A DNA stretch of 64,000 bases from an uncultured Eubacteriales bacterium (GCA_910577755.1 CAJTNL010000011.1:1-64000); one strand, 5' to 3'. Positions 45,142-54,993 are shown, numbered from the stretch's first letter. The notes: a model not told the origin generated them from the sequence alone. Made by a program: numbers and translations.

Positions 45142-46044
45142 ATGTATACGGCATATAAACTGACCACAGACCACACCAAAATAAAATTTTATATCTTCTT
45201 ATTATTGGTGGGGGTTTTGTTATTGGTTAGTGCTTTGGCGCAGTATATTGTACCTCATGATCCTTATTTGCAGGATTTGAGCAATGCTTTGCAGCCTCCG
45301 TCATGGCAGTTTCCTTTTGGTACGGATGAATATGGCAGATGCTTATTATCACGTGTGATTGTAGGTGCGACCACAACCGTCTATTCTTCTTTAGCGCTAG
45401 TGTTATTTACTTCGGTTTTAGGCAGCATTATAGGCGTTTTTTGCGGATACATTGGCGGTAAAACAGATGCGGTTATTATGAGGCTTTCAGATGTGTTTTT
45501 AGCATTCCCAGGTCTTGTATTCGCTATTGCTGTTGCCGGTGTTTTAGGAGGAGGTATTTTAAATGCGGCAATATCACTTGCTCTGATTGCATGGCCACGA
45601 TTTACCCGTATAGTAAGAGGGCAAGTACTTGCCGTGAAAAATATGTCGTATATGCATGCTGCGAAAATAAGTGGATGTCCGTGGTATAAAATGATTTTTA
45701 AACATATTATGCCTAATGTAATCGGTCCGGTTGTGGTGACTGCAGCGTTAGATATTGGCGTTACGATTATGGAACTTGCCGGACTATCTTTTCTTGGTTT
45801 GGGTGCAGCGCCGCCCACAGCAGAATGGGGTTCTATGATGAGTAAAGGACGAAGTATGATGCAAACAGCTCCGTGGACTATTTTGTTTCCTGGTTTAGCC
45901 ATTTTGCTTACAGTGATGCTGTTTAATTTGTTTGGAGATACCATACGTGATATGTTTGACCCTACACAAAGAAGGGTGAGTGTGGTCAATTGTTTTTGTA
46001 AATTAAAAAATAAAGTCAAGGTAGAAGGAGATGTTAACGTATGA
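45142..46044 (+). CDS. ABC importer permease 2 (DppC/NikC-type)
   Basis: A 300-residue membrane protein with about six helices. It contains the FGTDEYGRCLLSRVIVGA start motif of DppC-type permeases (about 56-73) and the cytoplasmic loop AAKISGCPWYKMIFKHIMPN (about 174-193). An in-frame GTG at 45136 lies within the SD (AAAGGAGAGG), so the ATG at 45142 is preferred. The C-terminus extends about 20 residues beyond the usual FDPTQRR end. It overlaps the lipoprotein gene by four nucleotides (ATGA). Confidence 0.92.
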   Translation: MYTAYKLTTDHTKIKFYIFLLLVGVLLLVSALAQYIVPHDPYLQDLSNALQPPSWQFPFGTDEYGRCLLSRVIVGATTTVYSSLALVLFTSVLGSIIGVFCGYIGGKTDAVIMRLSDVFLAFPGLVFAIAVAGVLGGGILNAAISLALIAWPRFTRIVRGQVLAVKNMSYMHAAKISGCPWYKMIFKHIMPNVIGPVVVTAALDIGVTIMELAGLSFLGLGAAPPTAEWGSMMSKGRSMMQTAPWTILFPGLAILLTVMLFNLFGDTIRDMFDPTQRRVSVVNCFCKLKNKVKVEGDVNV

Positions 46045-47630
46045 GGATCTTGAAATTGGTCGCAGTTTTGGCTTCGGTTGGAGTGATAGCTACATCTTTA
46101 GTTGGTTGTGGAAATAGCAATTCGCAAAACAGTACAGCAAGCATGACTGACTCCGCCAGTACTGGGGGACTCACATCCGAAAAAGTCTTTAATTATGGTA
46201 CCACAGCCTATGGTGTGGCAATGGGCAATGCAGGGTTAGATCCGCATATTTCTTATATGGGATGGTCTTCTGTGCGATACGGTGTTGGTGAAACGCTGTT
46301 TAAATTTAATGAGGCCATGGAGTTAGAGCCGTGGCTTGCCACAAGTTATGAGCAGGTAGACGATACTACTATTATAATTTATCTACGTGATGATGTGACT
46401 TTTCATAATGGTAATAAAATGACTGGTCAAGCTGTCAAAAAATGTTTTGAGCGTTTGCTTGAAAAACATGATCGTGCTCCGATGGATTTAGATGTCAATT
46501 CTATTGATGCAGATGGTCAAACAGTTACTTTTACTACCAATAAGCCAAATCCGGCGTTTGTGAATGCCATTTGCGATCCATATGGGGCTATTATTGATGT
46601 AGACGCAGGAATAACAGAAGATGATAATGTAGTTGGCACAGGTCCATATATCGCTGAAAAAGTATCTCCCACAGAGATCAATTTAAAATCTTATGATAAT
46701 TATTGGAGTGGTAAGGCAAAGGTGGATAAAGTAAATGTAAAAAGTATTACAGATGGCGATACTTTGACAATGGCGTTGCAAAGCGGTGAAATTGATGCAA
46801 CGCAGGGGCTACCATATGCCAGTTTATCTTTATTTCAAAATCACACAGACTATACCATCAGCAGTGCAGATACTTCGCGTTTATATATGATGGCGTATAA
46901 CTACAAAACTGAAGTTTTGCAGGATGTAAACGTGAGAAAAGCGATTGCTTCCGCAATTGATAAAGAAGGTTTTACCAAAACATTGTTAAATGGTAACGGT
47001 ACACCTGCGGTCGGAGCTTTTCCATCTAATTTTACATTTGGTAATGAAAAGGTGACTGCACCAGCATATGACTTAGAGGCAGCAAAACAGTTATTGACAG
47101 AAGCGGGTTATACAGATACCAACGGGGATGGTTATGTAGATAAAAACGGTCAGAATTTAACGATTAGATGGCTTACGTATACTTCGCGTCAGGAATTGCC
47201 CAAGTTGGCCGAATCTGCTCAGGCAACTTTAAAACAAATTGGAATTGATGTAAAGGTAAATGCAACTGATAATTATAAGGACTTTTTAAAAAAAGGAGAT
47301 TTTGATATTTATGCAAGTGCGTTTGTAGCAGCGCCAACCGGGGATTCGCAATATTTTTTTATGACGCATTTGGATGATAATTCGGTAGGTAACACTGGCT
47401 CTTATCATAGCGAGAGAATACAGGAGCTGATGAACCAGTTGCGTATAGAATTTGACACTGACAAACGTTCTGACCTAGCAATTCAAATACAGCAACAGGT
47501 TTTGGATGACAATGCGTATACTTTTGCTTCTCATTTAAAAATGTCGTTTGTGACGAAAAAGGGAGTAACAGGTTTTACTGCGCATCCGTCAGATTATTAT
47601 GAGATTACAAACAAACTGGATATCAACTAA
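46041..47630 (+). CDS. ABC importer substrate-binding lipoprotein (family 5)
   Basis: A 529-residue lipoprotein: signal sequence with lipobox SLVGCG (Cys about residue 23), a Ser/Asn/Thr-rich linker, then the SBP_bac_5 fold. Typical motifs: EPWLATSYEQVDDTTI, LRDDVTFHNGNKMTG and VVGTGPYIAEK. The family covers peptide, nickel and nickel-metallophore binding. GLPYASLSLF and the absence of an obvious peptide-binding signature make me prefer metal or metallophore over peptides, but this is weak. SD AGAAGGAG precedes the ATG. Confidence 0.88.
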   Translation: MRILKLVAVLASVGVIATSLVGCGNSNSQNSTASMTDSASTGGLTSEKVFNYGTTAYGVAMGNAGLDPHISYMGWSSVRYGVGETLFKFNEAMELEPWLATSYEQVDDTTIIIYLRDDVTFHNGNKMTGQAVKKCFERLLEKHDRAPMDLDVNSIDADGQTVTFTTNKPNPAFVNAICDPYGAIIDVDAGITEDDNVVGTGPYIAEKVSPTEINLKSYDNYWSGKAKVDKVNVKSITDGDTLTMALQSGEIDATQGLPYASLSLFQNHTDYTISSADTSRLYMMAYNYKTEVLQDVNVRKAIASAIDKEGFTKTLLNGNGTPAVGAFPSNFTFGNEKVTAPAYDLEAAKQLLTEAGYTDTNGDGYVDKNGQNLTIRWLTYTSRQELPKLAESAQATLKQIGIDVKVNATDNYKDFLKKGDFDIYASAFVAAPTGDSQYFFMTHLDDNSVGNTGSYHSERIQELMNQLRIEFDTDKRSDLAIQIQQQVLDDNAYTFASHLKMSFVTKKGVTGFTAHPSDYYEITNKLDIN

Positions 47631-47643
47631 AAGGAATATAGAT

Positions 47644-48585
47644 ATGCAAGCATTGCTGCAAATTAAAAATTTAGCCGTCAGCTATTACGGATTACCTATT
47701 TTAGAGGATGTTGATTTATCAATAGGTCAGGGAGAGATTATCGGTATAGTGGGGGAATCTGGTTGCGGTAAAAGCACATTGATTCGTGCTGTGATGGGTT
47801 TGCTTGGCAGTGGTGGAAAAATTAACAGCGGTTCAATTATATTTGACGAAACTGATATGTTAGAGATTTCTAAAGAAAAGGTCCGTCGGCTTCGCGGAAG
47901 TAAATTAGGTATGATTTTCCAGAATCCTGAGATGTCTTTTAACCCCATTCGCAAGTTTCAAGCACAATTCTTAGAAGCCATGCGGAGCCATGGGAAAATT
48001 AATAAAAAAGAAGCGATAGAGCAGATTATGTCTTTATTTCTCAAATTGAATTTACAGGATGGAATGCAGATTTTGAATAGCTATCCGTTTGAGCTAAGCG
48101 GAGGTATGAACCAACGTGTTGCGATTGCATTGGCAATGGCGTTAAAACCTAAATTACTGTTGGCAGACGAGCCCACTAGCGCCTTGGATGTAACGGTACA
48201 GGCACAGGCTGTAAAAGAAATTATGCATTTAAGAGATGCTTGCGGTACAAGTATTCTCATGGTTACGCACAATATAGGGGTGGTATCTCATATTGCAGAT
48301 AAAGTTGCGGTGATGTATGCAGGACGTGTTGTGGAATTCGGTGACAAGCACGATGTGCTGCTACAGCCGAAGCATCCATATACACAAGCATTGATTGCGT
48401 CAATTCCGCAAATTGGCGGGGGTATACCTAAAGGTATAACAGGGTGTCCGCCAATTTTTGGAGAAAAATTGGCAGGCTGTGGTTTTGCGCCTCGTTGTGA
48501 CCTATACGATAAGGAATACTGCTGCAACAAACCAGATGTAAAGGTATATGGAAACGGTCATTGGGCATTGTGTGGAAAGCTGTAA
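47644..48585 (+). CDS. ABC importer ATPase 1 (DppD/NikD-type)
   Basis: A 313-residue ATPase with Walker A GESGCGKST (about residues 37-45), signature LSGGMNQR, Walker B LLADEPTSALD and the C-terminal oligopeptide/nickel extension with a Cys cluster (GCGFAPRCDLYDKEYCC). ATG 47644 follows AAAAGGAA; the upstream open frame lies in the lipoprotein gene. It pairs with the next ATPase. Confidence 0.93.
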   Translation: MQALLQIKNLAVSYYGLPILEDVDLSIGQGEIIGIVGESGCGKSTLIRAVMGLLGSGGKINSGSIIFDETDMLEISKEKVRRLRGSKLGMIFQNPEMSFNPIRKFQAQFLEAMRSHGKINKKEAIEQIMSLFLKLNLQDGMQILNSYPFELSGGMNQRVAIALAMALKPKLLLADEPTSALDVTVQAQAVKEIMHLRDACGTSILMVTHNIGVVSHIADKVAVMYAGRVVEFGDKHDVLLQPKHPYTQALIASIPQIGGGIPKGITGCPPIFGEKLAGCGFAPRCDLYDKEYCCNKPDVKVYGNGHWALCGKL

Positions 48586-48598
48586 AGAGAGGTTTGGT

Positions 48599-49546
48599 AT
48601 GAGAGTATTGGAATTACAAGAGGTTAAAAAAAGCTTTCGAAAAAATCAAAATATCTTTGCAGCCGTCGATGGTGTTAGTTTTCATATTGAAGCGGGAGAA
48701 TGCGTCGGTTTGGTGGGAGAATCGGGCTGTGGAAAAAGTACCATTGCACGTTTAATTACACGCTTAGAGAAAATGGATTCTGGCGAAATTACGGTTAATG
48801 GGAAAAACATGGCAAAATTGAAAGGGAAAGCGTTACGGAAGTCTTATCAAAAATTACAAATGGTATTTCAAAACCCCGTAGATTCTTTTAACCCCAAACT
48901 TAAAATTGGCAGCAGTATTGGAGAAAGTCTGATTAATTTTGGGAGATATCATGGCCAAGTAAAGCAAAAAGTCACCCAATTATTAGAGATGGTTGGATTA
49001 AAAGCAGAGTATGCTGCTCGTTATCCTCATGAAATAAGCGGTGGTCAATGCCAACGTGCAGCAATTGCAAGAGCTATTGCCGTTGAACCAGATTTGCTGA
49101 TTTGTGATGAAGTTACCAGTGCGTTAGATGTTTCTATACAAGCGCAGATCGTAAATTTAATTTTAAAGCTACAAAAAGAGTTGCATATGTCATATCTGTT
49201 TATCTCCCATGATTTGGCTTTGGTACAGAGCATTTGTAATCGTGTACTTGTGATGCATTGTGGGAGAATTGTAGAGGAGGGGACTATACAGGACGTAATT
49301 GAACACGCAGTCCACCCCTATACACAATTGCTATTGTCATCTGTATTTCCCATCAATCCCAGTAAACAGTGGGAAATACCTTCAATACCACAACTGACTG
49401 CTAATGCCAATAAGGGAGAGGCATGTAAGTTTTGGCAGAGGTGTCCGTATTGTATACAGCGATGTAAACAGGAACATCCGCAGCTTATTCAACTAAACGG
49501 TAGCCATCGTGCGGCTTGCCATTTGATAAATGCTTCAAAATGCTAA
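48599..49546 (+). CDS. ABC importer ATPase 2 (DppF/NikE-type)
   Basis: A 315-residue ATPase: Walker A GESGCGKST (about residues 40-48), signature ISGGQCQR, Walker B LLICDEVTSALD (Val replaces the usual Pro), and the C-terminal domain with CKFWQRCPYCIQRCKQEHP. The ATG has AGAGAGG at suitable spacing. It is the last gene of the six-gene methyltransferase/importer operon. Confidence 0.93.
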   Translation: MRVLELQEVKKSFRKNQNIFAAVDGVSFHIEAGECVGLVGESGCGKSTIARLITRLEKMDSGEITVNGKNMAKLKGKALRKSYQKLQMVFQNPVDSFNPKLKIGSSIGESLINFGRYHGQVKQKVTQLLEMVGLKAEYAARYPHEISGGQCQRAAIARAIAVEPDLLICDEVTSALDVSIQAQIVNLILKLQKELHMSYLFISHDLALVQSICNRVLVMHCGRIVEEGTIQDVIEHAVHPYTQLLLSSVFPINPSKQWEIPSIPQLTANANKGEACKFWQRCPYCIQRCKQEHPQLIQLNGSHRAACHLINASKC

Positions 49547-50291
49547 CTGTTTTTTATAAATTGATACATTTGAGTAAAAGTTTATGACTCGGCTATGTAT
49601 TTAATCATTGTTATGAGATTTTTAGGGCTGTCATGCTTATTGGTATTTCTGATTCTATGTGATTTAAATTACTTTTTGAAATTAATCATCATGCTAGTGT
49701 TAATATGGTTACGAACTGCCATTAGTGTTACTTATTCTTGTAGCACTAAAATGAAGGTTGCGATTGTAATTACAGAAATGTATAACTATAAACGCTTGTT
49801 TTCACAGCGCCAAGTAGTTTTTGCAGTGTAACACTCAGTTATAAAGCATACAACAGACGCACCTAAGTTTAAGCGAATGATATTAAACAAATTTTTAGCT
49901 TTTGTAAACCGATTAATATTGAAATTAAAATCAAAGAAAAAATAGTGTGCAAATTATGTAAAAGAATACTATATATAACAATTTACAGATATGATTGTCG
50001 TTGGTATGGAGCAGTAAAATATTTCCTTGTATTATGCTGTATTTGCGTCTTTTACAGGATAAATTATGTTTTTCATATTCTACTAGACCCTATTGATTGA
50101 TTACATAATAATCATGAAAATGATCGGGAAACAGCTGTACAATGTTTTAAACTGGTAGGTTTTTAGGTGTAATTTTTTGTTATAACAGAATATCTGTGTG
50201 TTTTGTTTATGCTTACTGTCTCCTTGCAGTTTCTAATCTATTACCACAAAAAGTAGCCTGTTTCTTGTATGATATCTTTATTTTGACAGAT
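49547..50291. other. Convergent intergenic region, 745 bases
   Basis: Separates the importer operon (plus) from the biotin operon (minus). AT-rich short frames, including a 78-residue hydrophobic one at 49595-49831, have no SD or recognisable family. No strong terminator hairpin was found. Confidence 0.4.
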
Positions 50292-51641
50292 TTATGTTTT
50301 GGTTTCGAGTACTTCTTTGATGCAGGAAGTGCAAATTTTGATTGCTTTTTTCATATCGTCACGAGTCATAATCAACGGGGGATTAAAATAAAGAATATCA
50401 CCTAATGGACGTAGCAATAACCCTTTTTGTAATGCTTTTTTATAAATTTGATAGCCGTATCGGTAAGAAGCGTCGAAAGGAGTTTTTCTTTCCCTATCTT
50501 TTACAAGCTCTATAGCGTTAATTAGACCGATTGAACGGATATCGCCAATATATGAAAAATTCTCTAGCTCATGCTTGATTAAATTTGTAAAGTAGGCTGA
50601 GTTTTCATTAGCGGTTTGTAAGATAGGTTCTTCCTCTAAAATATTCAATACTTCAATGGCGGCTGCACATGCTAGAGGGTTACCGCAATAGGTATGACTA
50701 TGCATAAATGCTTTACCTTCTTGATAGTCAGCATAAAAGGCATCATAAATTTTTTGCGTGGTAACCGTTAGAGCAGTTGGCATATAGCCGCCTGTCAAAC
50801 CTTTTGAAAGGCACATCAGATCGGGTGTGATACCGGCGTGATTACAGGCAAACATTTTGCCGGTTCTGCCATAACCTACGGCAATTTCGTCTGCGATTAA
50901 GTGTACATTGTATTCGTTGCATAACGTACGCAATTTTTGTAGATAAACAGGGGAATAAATTTTCATACCGGCAGCGGCCTGAACCAACGGTTCTATGATA
51001 AAGGCGCTGGTTTCATTTCCAAAGCGAGCAAAGCTTTTTTCTGTTTCTATAAAACATTCTGCATGGCATGTGTTACGTGTTTTTCCATATTTACACCGGT
51101 AGCAATCCGGCGCTTCTATACGTATTACATCTAACAAAATCGGTTTATAAAGTTCAGAATATAAGTCTACACCGCCAACGGAAAGAGCGCCTAATGTTTC
51201 ACCGTGATATGCGTCTGTCAAGGTCATAAATCTTTTCTTTTGCGGGTTGCCTGTTTGGTAATGATATTGAAAGCTCATTTTCATGGCGACTTCAACGGCG
51301 GCAGATCCGTTGTCTGAAAAAAAGAATTTTTCTAATCCCGTTGGTACAATTTTATGAAGCTTTTCACACAAAGTAATGGCAGGAGTATGTGAAAAATTTG
51401 CAAAGATCACATGTTCTAATTGATCTATTTGTGTTTTGACTGCTTGATTAATTCTATCATTGCAGTGACCGAGCAAATTGCACCACCAGGAGCTGACAAC
51501 ATCCATGTAAGAGTTACCCTGTGTATCATATAAATACATGCCCTTGGCATGTTGTATAATAATAGGAGGCAATTCCTCATAATCTTTCATTTGTGAACAT
51601 GGATGCCAGATATACTGTAAATCTTTTTCTGATAAATTCAT
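50292..51641 (-). CDS. bioA: Adenosylmethionine-8-amino-7-oxononanoate aminotransferase
   Basis: A 449-residue PLP enzyme converting 8-amino-7-oxononanoate (KAPA) to 7,8-diaminononanoate in biotin synthesis. N-terminal motif YIWHPCSQMKDYE, the VSSWWCNLLGH substrate motif, LIADEIAVGYGRTGKMFACNHA, and the PLP lysine in LMCLSKGLTGGY are visible. It is the last gene of the biotin operon, 106 nt after bioD with an intercistronic hairpin between. The start is ATG 51641. The KAPA-making genes (bioF, bioW, bioC/H) are not in the window. Confidence 0.95.
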   Translation of the reverse strand: MNLSEKDLQYIWHPCSQMKDYEELPPIIIQHAKGMYLYDTQGNSYMDVVSSWWCNLLGHCNDRINQAVKTQIDQLEHVIFANFSHTPAITLCEKLHKIVPTGLEKFFFSDNGSAAVEVAMKMSFQYHYQTGNPQKKRFMTLTDAYHGETLGALSVGGVDLYSELYKPILLDVIRIEAPDCYRCKYGKTRNTCHAECFIETEKSFARFGNETSAFIIEPLVQAAAGMKIYSPVYLQKLRTLCNEYNVHLIADEIAVGYGRTGKMFACNHAGITPDLMCLSKGLTGGYMPTALTVTTQKIYDAFYADYQEGKAFMHSHTYCGNPLACAAAIEVLNILEEEPILQTANENSAYFTNLIKHELENFSYIGDIRSIGLINAIELVKDRERKTPFDASYRYGYQIYKKALQKGLLLRPLGDILYFNPPLIMTRDDMKKAIKICTSCIKEVLETKT

Positions 51642-51693
51642 AGGCTGTCACAGCTTTCTTTATTAAAATAATACTATCATTTGTTTACCTACT

Positions 51694-51733
51694 ATCAAGC
51701 GCCATACCGTTTTTATAGGGTATGACGCTTGAT
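51694..51733 (-). other. Hairpin between bioD and bioA
   Basis: Arms 51694-51708 and 51719-51733 pair over 15 positions with one mismatch. It has no T-run. It may insulate or stabilise the bioA part of the message. Confidence 0.45.
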
Positions 51734-51747
51734 GGAAATTTTATTGA

Positions 51748-52440
51748 CTAATTGCCGCAAAGCTGCAGCAAGGTTGTAATATCTAATTTTAAGTTGGTAT
51801 CGTGTTGTTTAACGTGTGCTATAATCGGAATATCTGTTAAGGTTTCAATTTGTAAATGATTGTCTTGATGTATGGGATTTTTTTCTTCATATTGGTTTAG
51901 CAAAATTCCTTTAATTTCAATACCGGCTGATTTTGCATATTCTACCGTTAAAACAGTACTGTTAATAGTGCCTAATCCAGCATCAGCAACAATCAGCACA
52001 GGAAGTTGTAAGGCTTTTATTACATCTGTCAGCATGATGCGTTGATTGTCCATACGAAGAGGACATACGATACCCCCGCTGCCTTCTGCTACCACGATTT
52101 CAAATTGCTCTTGTATTTTTTGAAAGTCTGCTTTTATTTTATCAAGTTCAATTGGGTATTGTTCCATTTTGGCTGCTAAATGGGGGGAGACGGGCGGCTC
52201 ATATATGTATGAAACTAATTTTTCAGGCGGCATAGAGATTCCTGACATAGCTGCTACATACTCTGCGTCGCCCGGTATCAGTTTTCTGTTTTTTAGATTA
52301 GCTCCGCTTAATGCAGCTTTATAGTAACCGGCATTTATAGCGTTATCCCGTAATTTTTTGATAATCAGCGCCGTGATATAGGTTTTTCCTATATCAGTAC
52401 CAGTAGCTGTAATAAAAATACCTTTTTTCTTTCGATTCAT
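51748..52440 (-). CDS. bioD: Dethiobiotin synthetase
   Basis: A 230-residue ATP-dependent carboxylase-like enzyme that closes the ureido ring of dethiobiotin. It begins GIFITATGTDIGKTYI, the P-loop (about residues 6-20), and contains AEGSGGIVCPL near 119. It overlaps the bioB stop (ATGA). SD is inside the bioB end. Length matches the family. Confidence 0.95.
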   Translation of the reverse strand: MNRKKKGIFITATGTDIGKTYITALIIKKLRDNAINAGYYKAALSGANLKNRKLIPGDAEYVAAMSGISMPPEKLVSYIYEPPVSPHLAAKMEQYPIELDKIKADFQKIQEQFEIVVAEGSGGIVCPLRMDNQRIMLTDVIKALQLPVLIVADAGLGTINSTVLTVEYAKSAGIEIKGILLNQYEEKNPIHQDNHLQIETLTDIPIIAHVKQHDTNLKLDITTLLQLCGN

Positions 52441-53402
52441 AGTATACCTACTGTATAGTTTAGTTGATCTAATACGATTAAATCATCCTGAATTGTAATA
52501 CCCTCGGTTGTAAGCATATCACCTGAGATAGCAGCGTTAGCGCCGGACTGAAATGCGGATTTGCCTTTGTCGGTTAGATTGCCGCGTCCCCCTGCAAGAC
52601 GAATGGCTCCGTTTGGAATAAGAAAGCGGAAAATAGCTACAACACGGCACAAGTCCTCTTCTGTTAACTTTTGCAAGTCCCCAAATGGTGTTCCTGGAAT
52701 GGGATTTAGTACATTGACGGGTATAGAGGTAACGCCCAATTCACGAAGCTCCAATACCATATCAATACGGTCTTCCATAGTTTCACCCATACCTATAATG
52801 CCGCCGCTGCAAACTTCCAACCCTGCTTTTTGTGCATTTTTTAGTGTATTTATTTTATCGTCATAAGTGTGGGTAGTACAGACATTTGGAAAATATCTTC
52901 GGGAAGTTTCTAGGTTGTTGTGGTATCGCGTAACACCAGATTCTTTTAATTTTACCAATTGAGGGTAAGAGAGAAGACCATGGGATGCGCAGAGAGAAAT
53001 TTGACTTTCTGCGTTTAGTTGACGGTAGGTGTCGCATACTTCATCCACTTCGTCTTCAGTGAGTGCTTTACCGGAAGTTACGATAGAAAAGCGTATCACT
53101 CCGCGTTTTTCATTATGTTGCGCTTCTTTCAAAACGGTTTGACTGTCGAGTAGCTGATACTCCTGCGCTGCCGTACAAAAGTGATTGGATTGGGAACAAA
53201 ATTTACAATCTTCAGAACATTTTCCGCTTTTTCCATTAATAATTGAGCATAAATCAAACGTATTTTTACAAAAGTGCTCTCGTAATTCGTCGGCTGCCTG
53301 GCAGAGCTCGTTTAAAGGCTGTTGCGTTAATAACAATGCTTCCTCTCGTGTGATTTGCAACCCATTTAAAATTTTTTCTTTTAAAGTCTGTACAATGCTC
53401 AT
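52437..53402 (-). CDS. bioB: Biotin synthase
   Basis: A 321-residue radical SAM enzyme inserting sulfur into dethiobiotin. The radical SAM cysteines are in GKCSEDCKFCSQS (about residues 55-67). The [2Fe-2S] cluster motif region includes SLCASHG, CSGGIIGMGE and RLAGGRGNL. ATG 53402 follows AAGGAG; the longer open frame beyond it lies in bioY and is not coding. It overlaps bioY by four nucleotides. Confidence 0.96.
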   Translation of the reverse strand: MSIVQTLKEKILNGLQITREEALLLTQQPLNELCQAADELREHFCKNTFDLCSIINGKSGKCSEDCKFCSQSNHFCTAAQEYQLLDSQTVLKEAQHNEKRGVIRFSIVTSGKALTEDEVDEVCDTYRQLNAESQISLCASHGLLSYPQLVKLKESGVTRYHNNLETSRRYFPNVCTTHTYDDKINTLKNAQKAGLEVCSGGIIGMGETMEDRIDMVLELRELGVTSIPVNVLNPIPGTPFGDLQKLTEEDLCRVVAIFRFLIPNGAIRLAGGRGNLTDKGKSAFQSGANAAISGDMLTTEGITIQDDLIVLDQLNYTVGIL

Positions 53403-53968
53403 GTAGATAATTTCTCCTTTTTTAAGATTGGTATTAAACGTTTGCCTAAAAAGGCACATAAAATACATATGACAATATCGCCGGGAATCGGAAGCAAGAA
53501 ACAATACAGAAACAAGGACCAAAGACCGGCATAAGTATTTGTATAGAAAGCGGCAATAAAGAAATAGTAAATAACACCGCAGACATATACAATTACTAAC
53601 CCTGAAAAATTGGCTAGCAATAGGCGTTTTAAACTGGGGTTTGACACATGGTGAGTAATCAGACCTGTTACAAACGTACCGATTAAAAAGCCGATTAAAT
53701 AACCAAATGTAGGCTGCAATACATAGCCGGGACCTCCTCCTTCTGTAAATACAGGAACACCGCACAGACCGATTAGGATGTAAACAGCAACGGAAAGCGC
53801 GCCATATTTAGGACCGAGAACAATTCCTGCAAGGGTTGTAAATAACATCTGTAATGTAAATGGTACATAGGGAATTGGAATTTTAATAAAGGCGCCTACG
53901 GCAATGAGTGCAGCAAACAATGCGCATAGGATCAGAGAATAAACGGTTAATTTAGATTTTTTCTTCAT
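53399..53968 (-). CDS. bioY: Biotin transporter S component BioY
   Basis: A 189-residue, six-helix ECF S component that binds biotin. Motifs VPFTLQMLFTTLAGIVLGPKYG (about residues 35-56) and the GGPGYVLQPTFGYLIGF loop (about 78-94) are diagnostic. It needs an EcfT/EcfA module, usually shared. It is embedded in the bio operon between birA and bioB, with four-nt overlaps. Confidence 0.95.
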   Translation of the reverse strand: MKKKSKLTVYSLILCALFAALIAVGAFIKIPIPYVPFTLQMLFTTLAGIVLGPKYGALSVAVYILIGLCGVPVFTEGGGPGYVLQPTFGYLIGFLIGTFVTGLITHHVSNPSLKRLLLANFSGLVIVYVCGVIYYFFIAAFYTNTYAGLWSLFLYCFLLPIPGDIVICILCAFLGKRLIPILKKEKLST

Positions 53969-54947
53969 ATAAAAAATTCCCCCTAATGCTAATTTCTGCG
54001 GAATTTAAAGTTTCAGTGAAACCGTTAGGTTTTTTAATGACTAAACCGCCGTTTTCGGTGATGTCTATTGCAACGGCTGTTTCTGAAGTATAACCCCGAA
54101 TGACTTCTATTTCTTTACCTAGTATAATTGATCTGTTTTTATATTCTGCAATAAAGGGACGATTTTGTAAGTCTTTGCATATTGTCATTACATGATGAAT
54201 GACAGCCGCTGCTACTTGATTGCGTGTAATATTGGCAGGCTTTTCGATAAAGAGAGAACCGACCTTATTTTGTACAGATTTTGGAAAGGCGGATACCGCC
54301 GTATTGAAATTGATTCCGATGCCAAGAATAATGGATTCAATATTGCCGCTTTCAAAGTCGGTTAATGCTTCAGTTAAAATTCCGCAGACTTTTTTTCCGT
54401 TTATGTAAATATCATTTACCCATTTAATTTCGGCATGAATTTGAGTAACCTGTTCAATTGCCCGTGCCACTGCAACAGCCGCAGCGGTTGTAATTAAAAC
54501 AGAATTGTCATTGGTTAAGTTAGGACGTAAAATAAAACTCATATAAATGCCGCTTCCAGCAGGGGAGTAAAAGGAGCGTCCCATTCTACCGCGACCGGCA
54601 GTTTGCTCTTCGGTTAATATAACGGTACCGTGAGGCGCTTGCTCTAACGCCATTTTTTTCGCAATATGGTTTGTGGAATCAACCGATTTAAAAATATGAA
54701 TCAAACCGATATCATTGTTTTTTAAAAACAGCCCCATTCCTTCTATAGAAAGTATATCTGTTTTGTCCGATAAACAATAACCTTTATTAGTAGCAGAGAT
54801 AATTTGGTATCCTTCTTTTTTTAACTCATTCATTGATTTCCAGATGGCAGAACGGGAGATTTGCAACTGTTGCGCTAATTCTTCTCCTGAAATATAAGTG
54901 TTGCGCTTAGACTCTAATATTTGTAAGATAAGACTTTTTGTAGACAT
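53952..54947 (-). CDS. birA: Biotin protein ligase / biotin operon repressor BirA
   Basis: A 331-residue bifunctional protein. N-terminal winged HTH (about residues 1-60: GEELAQQLQISRSAIWKSMNEL), catalytic domain with GRGRMGRSF (about 118-126), the KWVNDIYINGKKVCGIL motif near 177, and an SH3-like C-terminal domain. It biotinylates carboxylases; as holorepressor with biotinyl-AMP it blocks the operator just upstream, so the operon is self-regulated. It overlaps bioY by 17 nt. Confidence 0.96.
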   Translation of the reverse strand: MSTKSLILQILESKRNTYISGEELAQQLQISRSAIWKSMNELKKEGYQIISATNKGYCLSDKTDILSIEGMGLFLKNNDIGLIHIFKSVDSTNHIAKKMALEQAPHGTVILTEEQTAGRGRMGRSFYSPAGSGIYMSFILRPNLTNDNSVLITTAAAVAVARAIEQVTQIHAEIKWVNDIYINGKKVCGILTEALTDFESGNIESIILGIGINFNTAVSAFPKSVQNKVGSLFIEKPANITRNQVAAAVIHHVMTICKDLQNRPFIAEYKNRSIILGKEIEVIRGYTSETAVAIDITENGGLVIKKPNGFTETLNSAEISIRGNFLYEEKI

Positions 54948-54960
54948 TGTAAATTTCCTT

Positions 54961-54993
54961 TTATATAATTATTTATTTTCCATAATTATATAA
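54961..54993. repeat. AT-rich inverted repeat in the bio leader
   Basis: TTATATAATTA (54961-54971) and TAATTATATAA (54983-54993) are perfect 11-bp arms. The upstream arm contains the -10 box of the birA promoter; the other covers the birA leader just before its SD. Confidence 0.55.

Noticed and set aside
49595..49831. 78-residue hydrophobic open frame
   Set aside because: AT-rich, no SD, no recognised family; likely chance.
53403..53765. N-terminal extension of the bioB frame
   Set aside because: It overlaps bioY completely, is Arg/Cys/Tyr-rich as expected of an out-of-frame shadow, and BioB is normally near 320 residues.
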